Source: Sphingopyxis sp. USTB-05 (lineage in GTDB: Bacteria; Pseudomonadota; Alphaproteobacteria; Sphingomonadales; Sphingomonadaceae). Taken from it: DNA of 64,000 bases. The translations under genes were made by a program, and so were the position numbers. Shown here piece by piece: positions 35,302 through 45,231 of the stretch. Each line of letters starts with the position of its first letter. Positions within the stretch are counted from its first letter, which is position 1. Location: positions 3,655,001 to 3,719,000 of the forward strand of contig NZ_CP084712.1 of NCBI RefSeq assembly GCF_023822045.1. Reading direction: 5' to 3'. Below the pieces are notes generated by a model, which was not told the DNA's origin, searched no databases, and saw nothing but the letters and a program-made list of their open reading frames with translations.

Positions 35302-36232
35302 TCCGGTCGCGCTCACCGCGCTCGCACTCGACGCCGCGTTCGGCTGGCCGGGCGCGCTCTATCGCCGTATCGGCCATCCGGTCGGGCTGTTCGCGCGCAT
35401 CATCGACCGATGCGAGGCCCACTGGAATCGCCCGGAAAGCAGCTCCGCCGCGCGGCGGATGCTCGGCGTGGTGACGCTCGCCCTGCTGTTGCTTGTCGCG
35501 GGCGGCATTGGCTGGGCGGCCCAGCAATGGCTGCTTCGCATGTTTGGCGACTGGGGCTGGATCGGCGTCGCCATCCTCGCCTGGCCCGCGCTCGCGCAGC
35601 GCAGCCTGTTCGACCATGTCCGCGCGGTCGGCGAACGGATCGATGCCGGTGACCTTGCCGGCGCGCGCGACGCCGTCGGCCTGATCGTCGGTCGCGATAC
35701 CGCCGCGCTCGACAAGGCCGGCGTCGCGCGTGCGGCAATCGAGAGCCTCGCGGAAAGTTTTGGCGACGGCATCGCTGCGCCGCTCTTCTGGCTGCTCCTC
35801 CTCGGCCTGCCGGGCGTGTGGGCGTATAAGGCGGTGAACACCGCGGACAGCCTGATCGGCCACCGCGAGGAACGCTGGCACGCCTTCGGCTGGGCGGCCG
35901 CGCGGTTCGACGACCTCCTCAACTGGATTCCAGCGCGGCTGTCAGGGCTGCTCCTGTGCCTCGGGGGCGGTGGCGGTTGGCGCATCTTGTGGCGTGATGC
36001 CCGCAATCATGCCTCGCCGAACGCCGGCTGGCCCGAGGCGGCAATGGCAGGCGCGCTGGGGCTTCGGCTCGCGGGGCCGATCGCCTATGACGGGGTCATG
36101 CACGACAAAGCATGGATCGGCGATGGAGCAAAAGGCGCAGGCGGCGAAGAGATCGACCGCGCGCTCGCCATTTATCTGCGCGCCTGCCTGTTCCTCTGGA
36201 TGCTTGCGGGAGGCGCGGCATGGCTGCGCTGA
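35294..36232 (+). CDS. cbiB: Adenosylcobinamide-phosphate synthase
   Basis: A 312-residue integral membrane protein that attaches aminopropanol phosphate to adenosylcobyric acid. '[20 protein letters not shown]' near the start, '[20 protein letters not shown]', '[19 protein letters not shown]' and '[18 protein letters not shown]' are CbiB family motifs. Also called cobD in the P. denitrificans scheme. It overlaps the threonine-phosphate decarboxylase gene by 8 bases and cobQ by 13. Confidence 0.95.
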   Translation: MADPVALTALALDAAFGWPGALYRRIGHPVGLFARIIDRCEAHWNRPESSSAARRMLGVVTLALLLLVAGGIGWAAQQWLLRMFGDWGWIGVAILAWPALAQRSLFDHVRAVGERIDAGDLAGARDAVGLIVGRDTAALDKAGVARAAIESLAESFGDGIAAPLFWLLLLGLPGVWAYKAVNTADSLIGHREERWHAFGWAAARFDDLLNWIPARLSGLLLCLGGGGGWRILWRDARNHASPNAGWPEAAMAGALGLRLAGPIAYDGVMHDKAWIGDGAKGAGGEEIDRALAIYLRACLFLWMLAGGAAWLR

Positions 36233-37677
36233 TGCTGCAGGGTACCGGGTCGGATGTCGGCAAGTCGGTGCTTGTCGCAGCCCTCTGCCGCGCGCTCGTC
36301 AATCGCGGCCTCACCGTCCGGCCGTTCAAGCCGCAGAATATGTCGAACAATGCCGCGGTTACCACCGACGGCGGCGAAATCGGGCGCGCACAGGCGCTGC
36401 AAGCCATCGCGTGCCGCGTCGCCCCCCACAGCGACATGAACCCGGTGTTGTTGAAGCCGCAGGCCGACCGCACTTCGCAACTGATCGTCCACGGACGCGT
36501 GCGCGGGACGCTGGGCAGCGGCAATTTCCGCGAAGCGCGCGGCGCGCTGATGGCCGAAGTGCTCGAAAGCTATCATCGCCTGCGTGGCCAATGCGATATC
36601 GTCATCGTCGAGGGTGCGGGATCGCCCGCCGAGATCAATCTGAGGCGGGGCGATATCGCGAACATGGGCTTCGCGCGCGCCGCCGACGTTCCTGTGGTGC
36701 TGATCGGCGATATCGACCGCGGCGGCGTGATCGCCTCGATCGTCGGAACGCGCGCGGTGATCGAGCCCGACGATGCCGCGATGATCCGCGGCTTCCTGAT
36801 CAACAAGTTTCGCGGCGATCCCGCGCTGTTCGACGATGGCTATCGCGAGATCGAGCGGCGGAGCGGCTGGGCGGGTTTCGGCGTCATCCCCTGGCTCGCC
36901 GCCGCCGCACGTCTGCCAAGCGAGGACGCGGTAATCCTCGAACGCCCCGCCGACCCGCGTGAGGGACGACGGATGATCGCCTGCCCCATCGTGCCGCGCA
37001 TTTCGAATTTCGACGACCTCGATCCATTGAAGCTCGAGCCCGGGGTCGAGATCGTGATGGTGCCGCCGGGCCGCGCCATTCCGGCCGAGGCAGCGATGAT
37101 CGTCCTGCCCGGATCGAAGGCGACGATCGCCGATCTGGCCGCGCTGCGCGCCGAGGGCTGGGATATCGACATCAAGGCGCACCACAGACGCGGCGGGCTG
37201 ATCGTCGGGCTGTGCGGCGGGTACCAGATGCTGGGCAAACGGATCGCCGATCCGCTGGGGATCGAGGGTGTGCCGGCCGACGTCGAGGGGCTCGGCCTGC
37301 TCGACGTCGAAACGATCCTGTCGCCCGCCAAGATGCTCCGTCATGTGGAGGGAACGGCGCTTGGCGTGCCGGTCGGAGGTTATGAGATGCATATGGGGGA
37401 GACGCGTGGTCCCGGTACGGAACGCCCCTTTGCCATAGTGGCAGGCGCTGCCCGCGACGGCGCGGTCAGCGGCGACGGCAAGGTGATCGGTTCCTATCTG
37501 CACGGCATGTTCGCGTCGCCCGAACTGCGTCATGCGCTGCTCGCGCGGATCGACGTTACGGGTAGCGGGCGTAACTATGTCGCCGACGTCGATACCGCGC
37601 TCGATGACATTGCGGCCGAATTCGCCGCGCATGCCGATATCGACGCGATGCTGCGGATCGCGGGTGTCGGCGCATGA
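36220..37677 (+). CDS. cobQ: Cobyric acid synthase
   Basis: An ATP- and glutamine-dependent amidase adding four amide groups to adenosylcobyrinic acid a,c-diamide. The 485-residue protein has an N-terminal P-loop-like '[20 protein letters not shown]', '[20 protein letters not shown]' and '[17 protein letters not shown]', followed by a class I glutamine amidotransferase domain with nucleophile Cys in '[17 protein letters not shown]' and His in '[17 protein letters not shown]'. ATG 36220 overlaps cbiB by 13 bases. Confidence 0.96.
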   Translation: MAALMLQGTGSDVGKSVLVAALCRALVNRGLTVRPFKPQNMSNNAAVTTDGGEIGRAQALQAIACRVAPHSDMNPVLLKPQADRTSQLIVHGRVRGTLGSGNFREARGALMAEVLESYHRLRGQCDIVIVEGAGSPAEINLRRGDIANMGFARAADVPVVLIGDIDRGGVIASIVGTRAVIEPDDAAMIRGFLINKFRGDPALFDDGYREIERRSGWAGFGVIPWLAAAARLPSEDAVILERPADPREGRRMIACPIVPRISNFDDLDPLKLEPGVEIVMVPPGRAIPAEAAMIVLPGSKATIADLAALRAEGWDIDIKAHHRRGGLIVGLCGGYQMLGKRIADPLGIEGVPADVEGLGLLDVETILSPAKMLRHVEGTALGVPVGGYEMHMGETRGPGTERPFAIVAGAARDGAVSGDGKVIGSYLHGMFASPELRHALLARIDVTGSGRNYVADVDTALDDIAAEFAAHADIDAMLRIAGVGA

Positions 37678-38198
37678 GCGGGACGTCGCTTTTCGTGCTG
37701 GGCGGCGCGCGGTCGGGCAAGAGCCGCTATGCGCAGTCGCGCGCCGAAGCCGCAGGCGGCGATCCCGTTTTCATCGCGACGGCCGAAGCCTTCGACGACG
37801 AAATGCGCGACCGGATCGCACGTCATCGGGCCGACCGCGATGCGCGCTGGACCACTATCGAGGCACCACGCGACCTGCCCGAGGCGATCGACGCCGTCAG
37901 CTGCAGCAAAACCGTCGTCCTGGTCGATTGCCTGACGCTCTGGGTTTCGAACCTGCTGCTCGCCGACGTCGACATTCCGCGGGCTGGCGAACAATTATGC
38001 CAAGCAATCAGCCGCTTCGAAGGCACGCTCATCCTTGTCGCCAACGAGGTCGGCCTGGGCATCGTGCCCGACAATGCGCTCGCGCGCGCGTTCCGCGACG
38101 CAGCGGGGCTGCTCAACCAGTCGGTCGCGGCGACGGTCGACGAAGTGGTGCTGCTAACCGCCGGACTGCCGCTCACGCTCAAGCCCGGCGCGGTTTAA
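37674..38198 (+). CDS. cobU: Adenosylcobinamide kinase / guanylyltransferase
   Basis: A bifunctional enzyme (CobU, CobP in the P. denitrificans scheme) that phosphorylates adenosylcobinamide and then forms the GDP derivative. The 174-residue protein has P-loop '[19 protein letters not shown]', the guanylylated-His region '[19 protein letters not shown]' and '[16 protein letters not shown]'. It overlaps cobQ by four bases and is the last gene of the operon. No clear terminator hairpin follows it. Confidence 0.95.
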   Translation: MSGTSLFVLGGARSGKSRYAQSRAEAAGGDPVFIATAEAFDDEMRDRIARHRADRDARWTTIEAPRDLPEAIDAVSCSKTVVLVDCLTLWVSNLLLADVDIPRAGEQLCQAISRFEGTLILVANEVGLGIVPDNALARAFRDAAGLLNQSVAATVDEVVLLTAGLPLTLKPGAV

Positions 38199-38284
38199 AG
38201 CGCCGCTTTCCGGAAACGTGCTGAATGGCGCGTTTACTATCGTCATGAAGCATATCCTCACGCCGCCGCGTCAAATCGGGTGGC

Positions 38285-39358
38285 ATGAGAAAGCATGCCC
38301 ATCTTGTCGCTGGCGAGTCGCGATGGCTTCCTGTCTCGGTCGCCCTTGCCGCCGCGGCGCTGACGCCGTCGGCTGCGCAAGCCTCGTCAAAGCTGCTCAA
38401 CGACAAGGCGTTGGCGGACAGCAAGGCGGCGTGCCCCGTCACGGCAAGCTATGCACCGCCGGCGCGCGCCGACATTTCGCGCGCCATTTTGGGCGGTGCG
38501 CCAAGCGCGCTCGATCGCATCCGTGCCGACCAGCAGGGCAGCGCGGCACCCGCATTCGCCCCCGCAGCGCCGGTCGACGCCGGCCTCGATGCTTTCCCCG
38601 TCCGCCACACGCTCGAACCCGCGAGCCGCACCCCGATCGCCTTCGCGCCTGCTCCAAACTGCGGCGCGCTGTCGATCTTCGCGCCGCTCGCCGAAACCGC
38701 CGAATATGATCCGGCCGCCGAGCTTGGCACCCGCGCGATCCCGGTCAAGCGCACACGTTTCGACGACCGCTGGGACCATGTCCGCCGCGCCGCGCCGGCG
38801 GGGCTGATGCAAAGCAAGCTGCGCAGCGCAAACGCTTCGCCGGGCCTTGCCGAGCAGGACCTGCTCGCGCGCGTCAATCAGTGGGTCAATCGCGAGATCG
38901 CCTATGTGAATGACGACCGCAATTACCGTCAGCGCGATTTTTGGGCGACCGCCGAACAGACGATCGCGCGCGGCAAAGGCGATTGCGAGGATTTCGCGAT
39001 CCTGAAGATGCAGATGCTGCGCGCGGCCGGGGTCGATGCCGATCGCATGAAGCTGGTGCTGCTCCGCGATCTTGCCGCAAATGCCGACCATGCCTTTCTG
39101 CTCGTCCAGACCGACGCCGGGAAGCTCGTCCTCGATAATGTGACCGACCGGCTGTACGACGGCAGCCGGTCGAATGCGGTACGCCCGGTGCTGTCGTTCA
39201 GCGAGAACCGGCGCTGGGTCCACGCCTATCGCGGCACCCAGCCCTCACCGAACCTCACCGCGATCCCGGCGTCGCAAAAATCCTATACGCTCGCGCTGAA
39301 CAATCAGCGTTCGGTGAGCGCCGACCCGCTGACCTTCAAGACCGGCTTGAGCAAGTAG
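38285..39358 (+). CDS. LapG-like transglutaminase-type cysteine protease (BTLCP)
   Basis: A 357-residue exported protein with a signal peptide ('WLPVSVALAAAALTPSAAQA'), a variable Ala/Pro-rich segment and a C-terminal bacterial transglutaminase-like cysteine peptidase domain. The likely triad is Cys in 'ARGKGDCEDFAILKMQMLRA', His in 'AANADHAFLLVQTDAGKLVL' and Asp in 'LVLDNVTDRLYDG'. LapG is the periplasmic protease that releases LapA-type giant adhesins by clipping their N-termini. The convergent adhesin/type I secretion operon makes this the likely job here. Its 3' end overlaps hlyD by 55 bases on the other strand. The N-terminal extension is longer than in LapG, and no LapD receptor is seen. 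Confidence 0.85.
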   Translation: MRKHAHLVAGESRWLPVSVALAAAALTPSAAQASSKLLNDKALADSKAACPVTASYAPPARADISRAILGGAPSALDRIRADQQGSAAPAFAPAAPVDAGLDAFPVRHTLEPASRTPIAFAPAPNCGALSIFAPLAETAEYDPAAELGTRAIPVKRTRFDDRWDHVRRAAPAGLMQSKLRSANASPGLAEQDLLARVNQWVNREIAYVNDDRNYRQRDFWATAEQTIARGKGDCEDFAILKMQMLRAAGVDADRMKLVLLRDLAANADHAFLLVQTDAGKLVLDNVTDRLYDGSRSNAVRPVLSFSENRRWVHAYRGTQPSPNLTAIPASQKSYTLALNNQRSVSADPLTFKTGLSK

Positions 39359-40560
39359 CTCAGCACCGATTTCTTGCCGGTCACGATTTCGACATCGCAT
39401 AGCATGCCGGGGGTGATCGGCAGCCGCCGGCCGTTCGACGTCAGATAGCTGTTCGTCGTTTCGACGACGACGGTGAAATAGGCCTGTCGCTCGACCTCGT
39501 CATAGATGCTGTCTGCCGACACGCGCACGACCTTGCCCTTGAGGCCGCCATAGATCGAGAAATCATAAGCGGTAACCTTGACGTTCGCGGGGTCGCCGAC
39601 CGTGATGAAGGCGATGTCGCGCGGGGTAACGCGCGTTTCGATCAGCAATTTGTCACCGAGGGGCACGATCTGCATGATCTTTTCGCCCGCATTCACATAG
39701 CCGCCCAGCGTGTTGACGAGCAGGTCGTTGACGACGCCGCGCGTCGGGGAACGGATCTCCGACCGCGCAAGACGCCCTTCGGCGCCGCGGATCGTTTCCT
39801 GATTCACCGCCATCTTGGTCGTGAGCTGGCTGCGTTCGTTGAGCGCCTCCTGCTGGAAGTCGAAGCGCGCGCGCGACACTTCGGCGCCCGCTTCGCGCAC
39901 CGCTGCCTGCGACCTTGAAATCGCCTGACGCGCCGCGGCAAGCCGGCCCTGGATATCGACGACCTCGCGCTGCGCGGTGAGCAGCTCGGTCTGCGGCACG
40001 ACGCCCTTGGCGGCGAGCGGTTCGAGCATCGTGACCTGCTGCCGTGCGAGGCGCAGGCTGCTTTCGAGCGACGTGGCGGTGGCCTGCGCTTCGCCCATGT
40101 CGCGTCGGCGCTGCTCGACCCCGGCGGACAGCGCCGCGAGCTGGCTTTGCAACGACGATCGCCGCACCTCGGCAAGCCGCGCTTCATCGCCGCAATCGGC
40201 CCCCGCACACCCTGCCCCGCTGCCTTCTCCCGCGAGGCGCGCGGCGCGCTGGGCGAGGCGGGCATTTTCGGTTTCGAGCTGGCCGAGTTCGGATTGCGAT
40301 GTCGTATTGTCGAGGCGAACGAGCAATTGCCCCTTTTGCACCGTCTGCCCCGATCGGACGAGGATTTCGCGGATCGTCGAGGGTTCGGCCGACTGGATGA
40401 TCTGCACCTTCGACGATGGGATAACGCGTCCCTGCCCGCGCGACACCTCGTCAACGCGCGCGATACTCGCCCACAGCAGGAAGAGAACGAAGCCGGCGGC
40501 GGCGGCGACCATGATCTGCTCGCTTCCGCGCAGGCGCTGCCAGAATTTTACGATCGACAT
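39304..40560 (-). CDS. HlyD-family type I secretion adaptor
   Basis: A 418-residue membrane fusion protein linking the ABC exporter to TolC. One N-terminal transmembrane helix ('IMVAAAAGFVLFLLWASIA') is followed by a lipoyl-like half ('SAEPSTIREILVRSGQTVQK'), a long coiled coil from about residue 90 to 260, the second lipoyl half ('RSPTRGVVNDLLVNTLGGYV') and a C-terminal beta domain ending 'LLKPVLKVSGSALTER'. A Cys pair (GAGCAGADC) in the coiled-coil tip is unusual. It starts three bases after the SleB gene stop and is the last gene of the operon. It would be the LapC equivalent. Confidence 0.93.
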   Translation of the reverse strand: MSIVKFWQRLRGSEQIMVAAAAGFVLFLLWASIARVDEVSRGQGRVIPSSKVQIIQSAEPSTIREILVRSGQTVQKGQLLVRLDNTTSQSELGQLETENARLAQRAARLAGEGSGAGCAGADCGDEARLAEVRRSSLQSQLAALSAGVEQRRRDMGEAQATATSLESSLRLARQQVTMLEPLAAKGVVPQTELLTAQREVVDIQGRLAAARQAISRSQAAVREAGAEVSRARFDFQQEALNERSQLTTKMAVNQETIRGAEGRLARSEIRSPTRGVVNDLLVNTLGGYVNAGEKIMQIVPLGDKLLIETRVTPRDIAFITVGDPANVKVTAYDFSIYGGLKGKVVRVSADSIYDEVERQAYFTVVVETTNSYLTSNGRRLPITPGMLCDVEIVTGKKSVLSYLLKPVLKVSGSALTER

Positions 40561-40563
40561 GCG

Positions 40564-41655
40564 CTATTTTCCGGGCTGGGTTTCGGGTGCGACGGCGGCG
40601 CCCTGCTGGTTCGTCAGGCTGTCGAAACGCGACTTGCCCTGCGTCGGGTCGGGAATATTCGGCACCCAACCCTTCGTCACGTCGACGCGGCCGCCGACGT
40701 CGTTGTCAGCGCGGTGGTCGGTCGGATCGCGCGGCGGTGGTACGCCTTCGACCGCGATCGCCTCGCCCGGCAACGCCTCGGCCGTCGCGGTGCCGCCCTG
40801 ATAGAGCTGGCTGAATGCGGGGATATATTCGGCGCCGGCATAAGCGTCTGAGAAAGCCTTGGGTTTCCCCCACGATCCGGGCCAGCGATAGAAGATATGC
40901 GCGCCGATCTGTTCGATCTTGGTGAGCTTCGGGGCCCAGCGCGGCAGGACATAATTGGCGTGATAATGCGTGGCCATGCCGACGCTTACCTCGACATGCC
41001 CCGACAATGCGGCACGCGCGATCTCGGCCGAGCGACGCCACAGCGCGGGCACCGGCGGGCGGCGCATCGAACCGTCGCACGCGAAGCTGAACTGGCAGCC
41101 CGGGCGCGAGCTGCCCTGATAAATAACGCCGCAAACGGTATTCGGATAGGCAGGGTGCTTCATCCGGTTGAGGATGACCTGCGCGACCGCCGCCTTGCCC
41201 GCGTCGGATTCGGTCGCGGCCTCATAATAGATCGCCTGCGTCAGGCAGCGCTGCGCATTGGTCGACTGAGCGAGCGAGATGGTCGGCATGATGAAGGGCC
41301 GTGCGGCCTCGACCGGCAAGGTTGAAACGGGGAGCAGCGCATTGCGCGCCACCGCGTCAGCGCCCTCGGCGGTGGGCACGACCGAGTTGGTTTCGGTCTC
41401 GGTGATCAGTTTCGCGATCGCCTTTTGCTTTGCGGCCCTGGCGGTTTCGACAGGGTCGGCGGTCCAATCGGCGACGACATCCTCGACGAAGCGCGACAGG
41501 CGATCGTTCGACGAGGCGAACAGGATTGCGGCGGCTATCAACGCAAAACCCAGCAGGACCAGCTTGAGGTTTTTCGACGAACCCTGCCGCTCGCCGGCCC
41601 ACGGCGCGTCGGCACTGGCGGCGCCGTCGCGCCCGACGTTGAGTTCCGGGATCAT
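40564..41655 (-). CDS. SleB-type cell wall hydrolase, membrane-anchored
   Basis: A 363-residue protein with one transmembrane helix near residue 32-48 ('LKLVLLGFALIAAAILFA') and a periplasmic Hydrolase_2 (SleB) domain: 'CLTQAIYYEAATESDAGKAA', 'VAQVILNRMKHPAYPNTVCG', 'CQFSFACDG' and 'ATHYHANYVLPRWAPKL'. SleB-family enzymes cleave peptidoglycan glycan strands. A Pro/Asp-rich tail follows. ATG 41655 overlaps the ABC gene stop (ATGA), and hlyD begins three bases after its stop, so it is firmly inside the secretion operon. A likely role is local wall opening for assembly of the export apparatus; this is inference. Confidence 0.88.
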   Translation of the reverse strand: MIPELNVGRDGAASADAPWAGERQGSSKNLKLVLLGFALIAAAILFASSNDRLSRFVEDVVADWTADPVETARAAKQKAIAKLITETETNSVVPTAEGADAVARNALLPVSTLPVEAARPFIMPTISLAQSTNAQRCLTQAIYYEAATESDAGKAAVAQVILNRMKHPAYPNTVCGVIYQGSSRPGCQFSFACDGSMRRPPVPALWRRSAEIARAALSGHVEVSVGMATHYHANYVLPRWAPKLTKIEQIGAHIFYRWPGSWGKPKAFSDAYAGAEYIPAFSQLYQGGTATAEALPGEAIAVEGVPPPRDPTDHRADNDVGGRVDVTKGWVPNIPDPTQGKSRFDSLTNQQGAAVAPETQPGK

Positions 41656-43799
41656 GATGTCGGTTCCTTGGTCGTCCGCGCGAGGATTTCGGCACGCGGG
41701 CCGTCGGCGACGATGCGGCCGCCGTCGATCACGATGATGCGGTCGCACATCTGAAGGATCGCCTCGCGGTGTGTCGCGATGATCACCGTCTGCGATTTCG
41801 CGACGGCCTTATCGAGCGCCTGGATGAAGAGTCGCTCGCTCTGCGTGTCCATCGCGCCGGTCGGCTCGTCGAGGAAAAGCAGGCGCGAGGGCGAAGCAAG
41901 CGCGCGCGCGATGGTCAGGAAACCGCGCTGGCCGCCCGAAAGCTGTCCACCGCGCTCGCCCGTTCCCCGGTCGAGCCCGGTTTCGTCGCGGCCCATGAAA
42001 CGGTCGGCGCCGATCGACTGCAACGTCGCGAGCAGCTCGGCGTCGGTGGCCGCCGGGGCGCAATATTGCATATTCTGCTTGATCGAGCCGCTGAACAGCA
42101 CGGCATCCTGCCCAACGAAACGGAATTGCGAGCGGAGGTAGATCGGCGAATGCTGGCGGCTGTCGAGCCCGTCGACGAAGATATTGCCCGCCTCAGGCGC
42201 ATAAAGACCGCAGAGAAGGCGCCCGAGCGTCGACTTGCCCGACGCGACGCGGCCGACGATCGCGATCCGCTCTCCCGCCTCGATCTTGAGGTCGATATCG
42301 GTCAGCGACGGCGCCGCGGCACCCGGATAGGTGAACGACAGGCCCTCGACCGAGACATTGCCGGTGTCGATCGTCAGGTTGAGCGCGCTGCTGCCCATGC
42401 GGCGTTCGTCGTCCGCCTCGATCATCTGCTGGATGCTCGCCATCGTCGTCAGCGCCTGACGACCGCGCGTCATCAGGAATGCGAGCTGCCCGACGGGCGC
42501 CATCGACCGACCCGCGAGCATGACGATCGCGATGATCGCGCCCATCGAAATCTTGCCCGCGTCGAACAGATAAAAACCGCCGACCACAAGCGCGAGGCTG
42601 GAAAATTGCTGGCCGAGCGTCGCGAGGTTGATGGCTGCCGCGCCCGTGCGCCGCATCGTCGCCTGCGTCCGCGCGCTGGTGTCGACCATCCGGCGCCATT
42701 GCCCAAGCACCTGCCCTTCGGCCGCGCAGCTCTTGACCGTTTCGGCCCCGCCGATCGCCTCGACCAGCATCGAATGCTGGATGCTGGCGTCCGCCTGATT
42801 GTCGAGCGAAGCCTGCACCATCCGGCGCTGCAGGAAATAGCCTGCGACGCCCATCACGGCGATGATCGTCAACGGCACCAGTGCGAGCCACCCCGCGAGC
42901 ACCGCGATCATGATCAGGAACAGGAACAGGAAAACGACGTCGACGATGAGCACAATCGTCGTCGAGGCGAAAAAGTCGCGAATGCTCTCGAATTCGGAAA
43001 CGCGCCGCGCCAGCATGCCGGTGCTCCCGCGCCGGTCGGCAAGCGGCATATTCAGCACTTTCGAGAAGATCTTCTCGGACAATTTGACGTCGAGTTCGCG
43101 GCCTAGATCGTCGAGCAGCGTCGCACGCGCCAGGCGGAGCGTGAATTCGACCGCGAAAGCGAGCAGCGCGCCGACCGCGAGCACCCACAGGCTGGACACC
43201 GCCTTGTTCGGGATGACGCGGTCATAGACGTTCATCGTGAACAGCGGCAGCGCGAAGCCGAGCAGGTTGATCATCAGCGCCGCGCCGAGCACCGGATAGA
43301 AGGAGCGGCGCATCCGCCGGATCTCGCTCCAGAACCAATGGCGCTTCGCCTGCTCGTCCCATGGCCGCTCTTCGGCGCGGATCGCGGTCGGATCGGCAGA
43401 AACCGCGACCGCCTGTCCGGCGTAGCTTTCTTCGACCGTCGCTTCGTCGGCCCAGACCGGTGCATCGGCATCAGGTTCCCAGACGAGATATTGGTCGTCT
43501 TTCGCCTCGAGCAGCACGGCGCAGCCGCCGTCGGTACGGCGGACGATCGCAGGCAGTTCGCGCGCAAGGTTCCGGACCTTGCGCGCGTAGAGCCGCTCAT
43601 TGTTGATGAAGCAGAGATCGAGCGCAGCCTCGGCCTGATGAAAAGGGAGGAAACCCTTTTCATCGCGCGCCAGTGCCGAGAGGGCGCCGCGCTGGAAATT
43701 CTGGCCGAAGTGCTGCGCAACAAAGAGGATGGAGGCGATCAGCGGATCGCCAGGCGCCTCTTTACCGATACGCGCAATCGAGGATTGACCCTGTCCCAT
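41652..43799 (-). CDS. Type I secretion ABC transporter (LssB type, degenerate C39 domain)
   Basis: A 715-residue permease/ATPase. Residues 1-130 form a C39-peptidase-like domain without the catalytic Cys; the helical membrane domain follows (about 165-440, 'MINLLGFALPLFTMNVYDR'); the nucleotide-binding domain has Walker A 'IAIVGRVASGKSTLGRLLCG', signature 'GGQLSGGQRGFLTIARAL' and Walker B 'RLLFLDEPTGAMD'. This is the LapB/LssB arrangement used for giant RTX adhesins. ATG 43799 is preferred over TTG 43805; no good SD is visible for either. It lies 37 bases after the tolC stop. Confidence 0.94.
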   Translation of the reverse strand: MGQGQSSIARIGKEAPGDPLIASILFVAQHFGQNFQRGALSALARDEKGFLPFHQAEAALDLCFINNERLYARKVRNLARELPAIVRRTDGGCAVLLEAKDDQYLVWEPDADAPVWADEATVEESYAGQAVAVSADPTAIRAEERPWDEQAKRHWFWSEIRRMRRSFYPVLGAALMINLLGFALPLFTMNVYDRVIPNKAVSSLWVLAVGALLAFAVEFTLRLARATLLDDLGRELDVKLSEKIFSKVLNMPLADRRGSTGMLARRVSEFESIRDFFASTTIVLIVDVVFLFLFLIMIAVLAGWLALVPLTIIAVMGVAGYFLQRRMVQASLDNQADASIQHSMLVEAIGGAETVKSCAAEGQVLGQWRRMVDTSARTQATMRRTGAAAINLATLGQQFSSLALVVGGFYLFDAGKISMGAIIAIVMLAGRSMAPVGQLAFLMTRGRQALTTMASIQQMIEADDERRMGSSALNLTIDTGNVSVEGLSFTYPGAAAPSLTDIDLKIEAGERIAIVGRVASGKSTLGRLLCGLYAPEAGNIFVDGLDSRQHSPIYLRSQFRFVGQDAVLFSGSIKQNMQYCAPAATDAELLATLQSIGADRFMGRDETGLDRGTGERGGQLSGGQRGFLTIARALASPSRLLFLDEPTGAMDTQSERLFIQALDKAVAKSQTVIIATHREAILQMCDRIIVIDGGRIVADGPRAEILARTTKEPTS

Positions 43800-43836
43800 A
43801 TTCAATTTTTCTACTTAGAATCAATCCACCAAGAAT

Positions 43837-45231
43837 TTATTGCGGGTAACGGCGACGCTGGAGTTCGGCGGGAGCCGGCGGGCCGTAACCAACCTTCTCG
43901 CGCGCATAGACGCGGCGCGATTCGGGTGCGGTCAGGTTGAACGCCTCCAGCAGGCTGTTGGTCGATGCGAGGATCTGATAAACCGCAAACATCTCTGAGA
44001 AACGCGCGGTTTCGGCGCGCACCTGGACGTTGAAGCGCGTGTTCTGCGCATCGAGAACATCGAGCAGCGAACGCCGTCCGACCGAGAATTGCTCGCGGTA
44101 GGAAAGCAACAATTCGTCGGTCGACTTGCTCTGGTCGACGAGGTCGCGGAACACCGCGGTCTGCGTTTCGCGGCTGTTCCACGCGCGGCGCGTATCGGCC
44201 TCGGCATTGCGTTCGGTTTCGTGCAGGCGGAAACGGCTCTCGCTCGCGCGGCGCACCATCTCCTGATATTTCGCGCGGTTGATCCCGCCGTCGAAAATGT
44301 CCCAGCGCATGACGACACGGCCGAGCAGGTCGTTCGTCTCGCCCCGGAACGCGTCGATATCGTCGCCGATCCGGCCCGAAAGTTCGAGGCCGATCGTCGG
44401 GAACAGGTCGCCCTTTTCCTTCTTTGCCTCGGCATTTGCGGCATCGACGTCCGCCTGCGCTTCAAGCACCTTGGGGTGGCGCGTCCGGGTCAGGCCGACG
44501 GCTTCGCTCAGGCTCACGGGCAGCTTTTCTGCCATCGCCGGCGGCATCTGCACATCATCGACTTCGAGGCCGCTCAGCGCGAGCAACTCGATCTTGGCAT
44601 TCTGGAGCGCTTCCTTTGCTTCGGACACGCGCACGCTTGCTGCCTTGGCGCGTTCCTGCGCCTGCTGGAGGTCGGCGACGCTGATCGATCCGGCGGTCAC
44701 GCCGCTCGACAGGTCCGACACCAGGCTGTTGTGGAACGTCATATTGTCTTCGGCGGCGGCGACCACGCGCTGCTGGAGCAGAACGTCGAGATATTGCCGC
44801 GCCGATTGCAGCGCGATGAACTCGGAGCGTTCGAGGACGCGCAGCGCAGCGCCGTCGACGCGCGCCGCCTGACGCAGCTTTTCGCCATGCCGCCGCCCGA
44901 AGTCGATCAGCGTCTGGTCGGCGCGCAGCGAAGCTTCGAGCGGATAAAGCTCGTCATTGGCGATGCCGAGGTTGCGGCGCGTCGCATTTTCGAGCCGGCG
45001 AACCCCCGCCGACATTTCGAGCGTGACGCGTGGCAGATACAGGCCCTTTGCCTGTTCGAGCTCGAACTCGATCGCCTGCTTGTTCATTTCCGCCTGATTG
45101 ATCTGCGGGTTGGAATCGATAGCGACCGCCATGACATTCTGCATGCTGGTCGGTTCGGCCGACGCCGAGGCGGCGAAGAAGGATATGGCGAGTGCCGAGA
45201 CAAAGCCGGCGAGCTTATGTTGCGGTTTCAT
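43837..45231 (-). CDS. TolC-family outer-membrane export channel
   Basis: A 464-residue outer-membrane efflux protein with a signal peptide ('LAGFVSALAISFFAASASAE') and the two-repeat helical plan of TolC ('QLLYSYREQFSVGRRSLLDV'-like second repeat reads 'LLLSYREQFSVGRRSLLDVL', 'DAQNTRFNVQVRAETARFSE'). It would be the LapE equivalent for the exporter encoded next to it. ATG 45231 shares one base with the OmpA-family gene stop (TGATG); a GTG one codon earlier is also possible. Confidence 0.93.
   Translation of the reverse strand: MKPQHKLAGFVSALAISFFAASASAEPTSMQNVMAVAIDSNPQINQAEMNKQAIEFELEQAKGLYLPRVTLEMSAGVRRLENATRRNLGIANDELYPLEASLRADQTLIDFGRRHGEKLRQAARVDGAALRVLERSEFIALQSARQYLDVLLQQRVVAAAEDNMTFHNSLVSDLSSGVTAGSISVADLQQAQERAKAASVRVSEAKEALQNAKIELLALSGLEVDDVQMPPAMAEKLPVSLSEAVGLTRTRHPKVLEAQADVDAANAEAKKEKGDLFPTIGLELSGRIGDDIDAFRGETNDLLGRVVMRWDIFDGGINRAKYQEMVRRASESRFRLHETERNAEADTRRAWNSRETQTAVFRDLVDQSKSTDELLLSYREQFSVGRRSLLDVLDAQNTRFNVQVRAETARFSEMFAVYQILASTNSLLEAFNLTAPESRRVYAREKVGYGPPAPAELQRRRYPQ

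Noticed and set aside
41769..43106. A plus-strand frame opposite the ABC transporter
   Set aside because: Low-complexity Arg/His/Asp-rich sequence; the ABC gene has all ATPase motifs.
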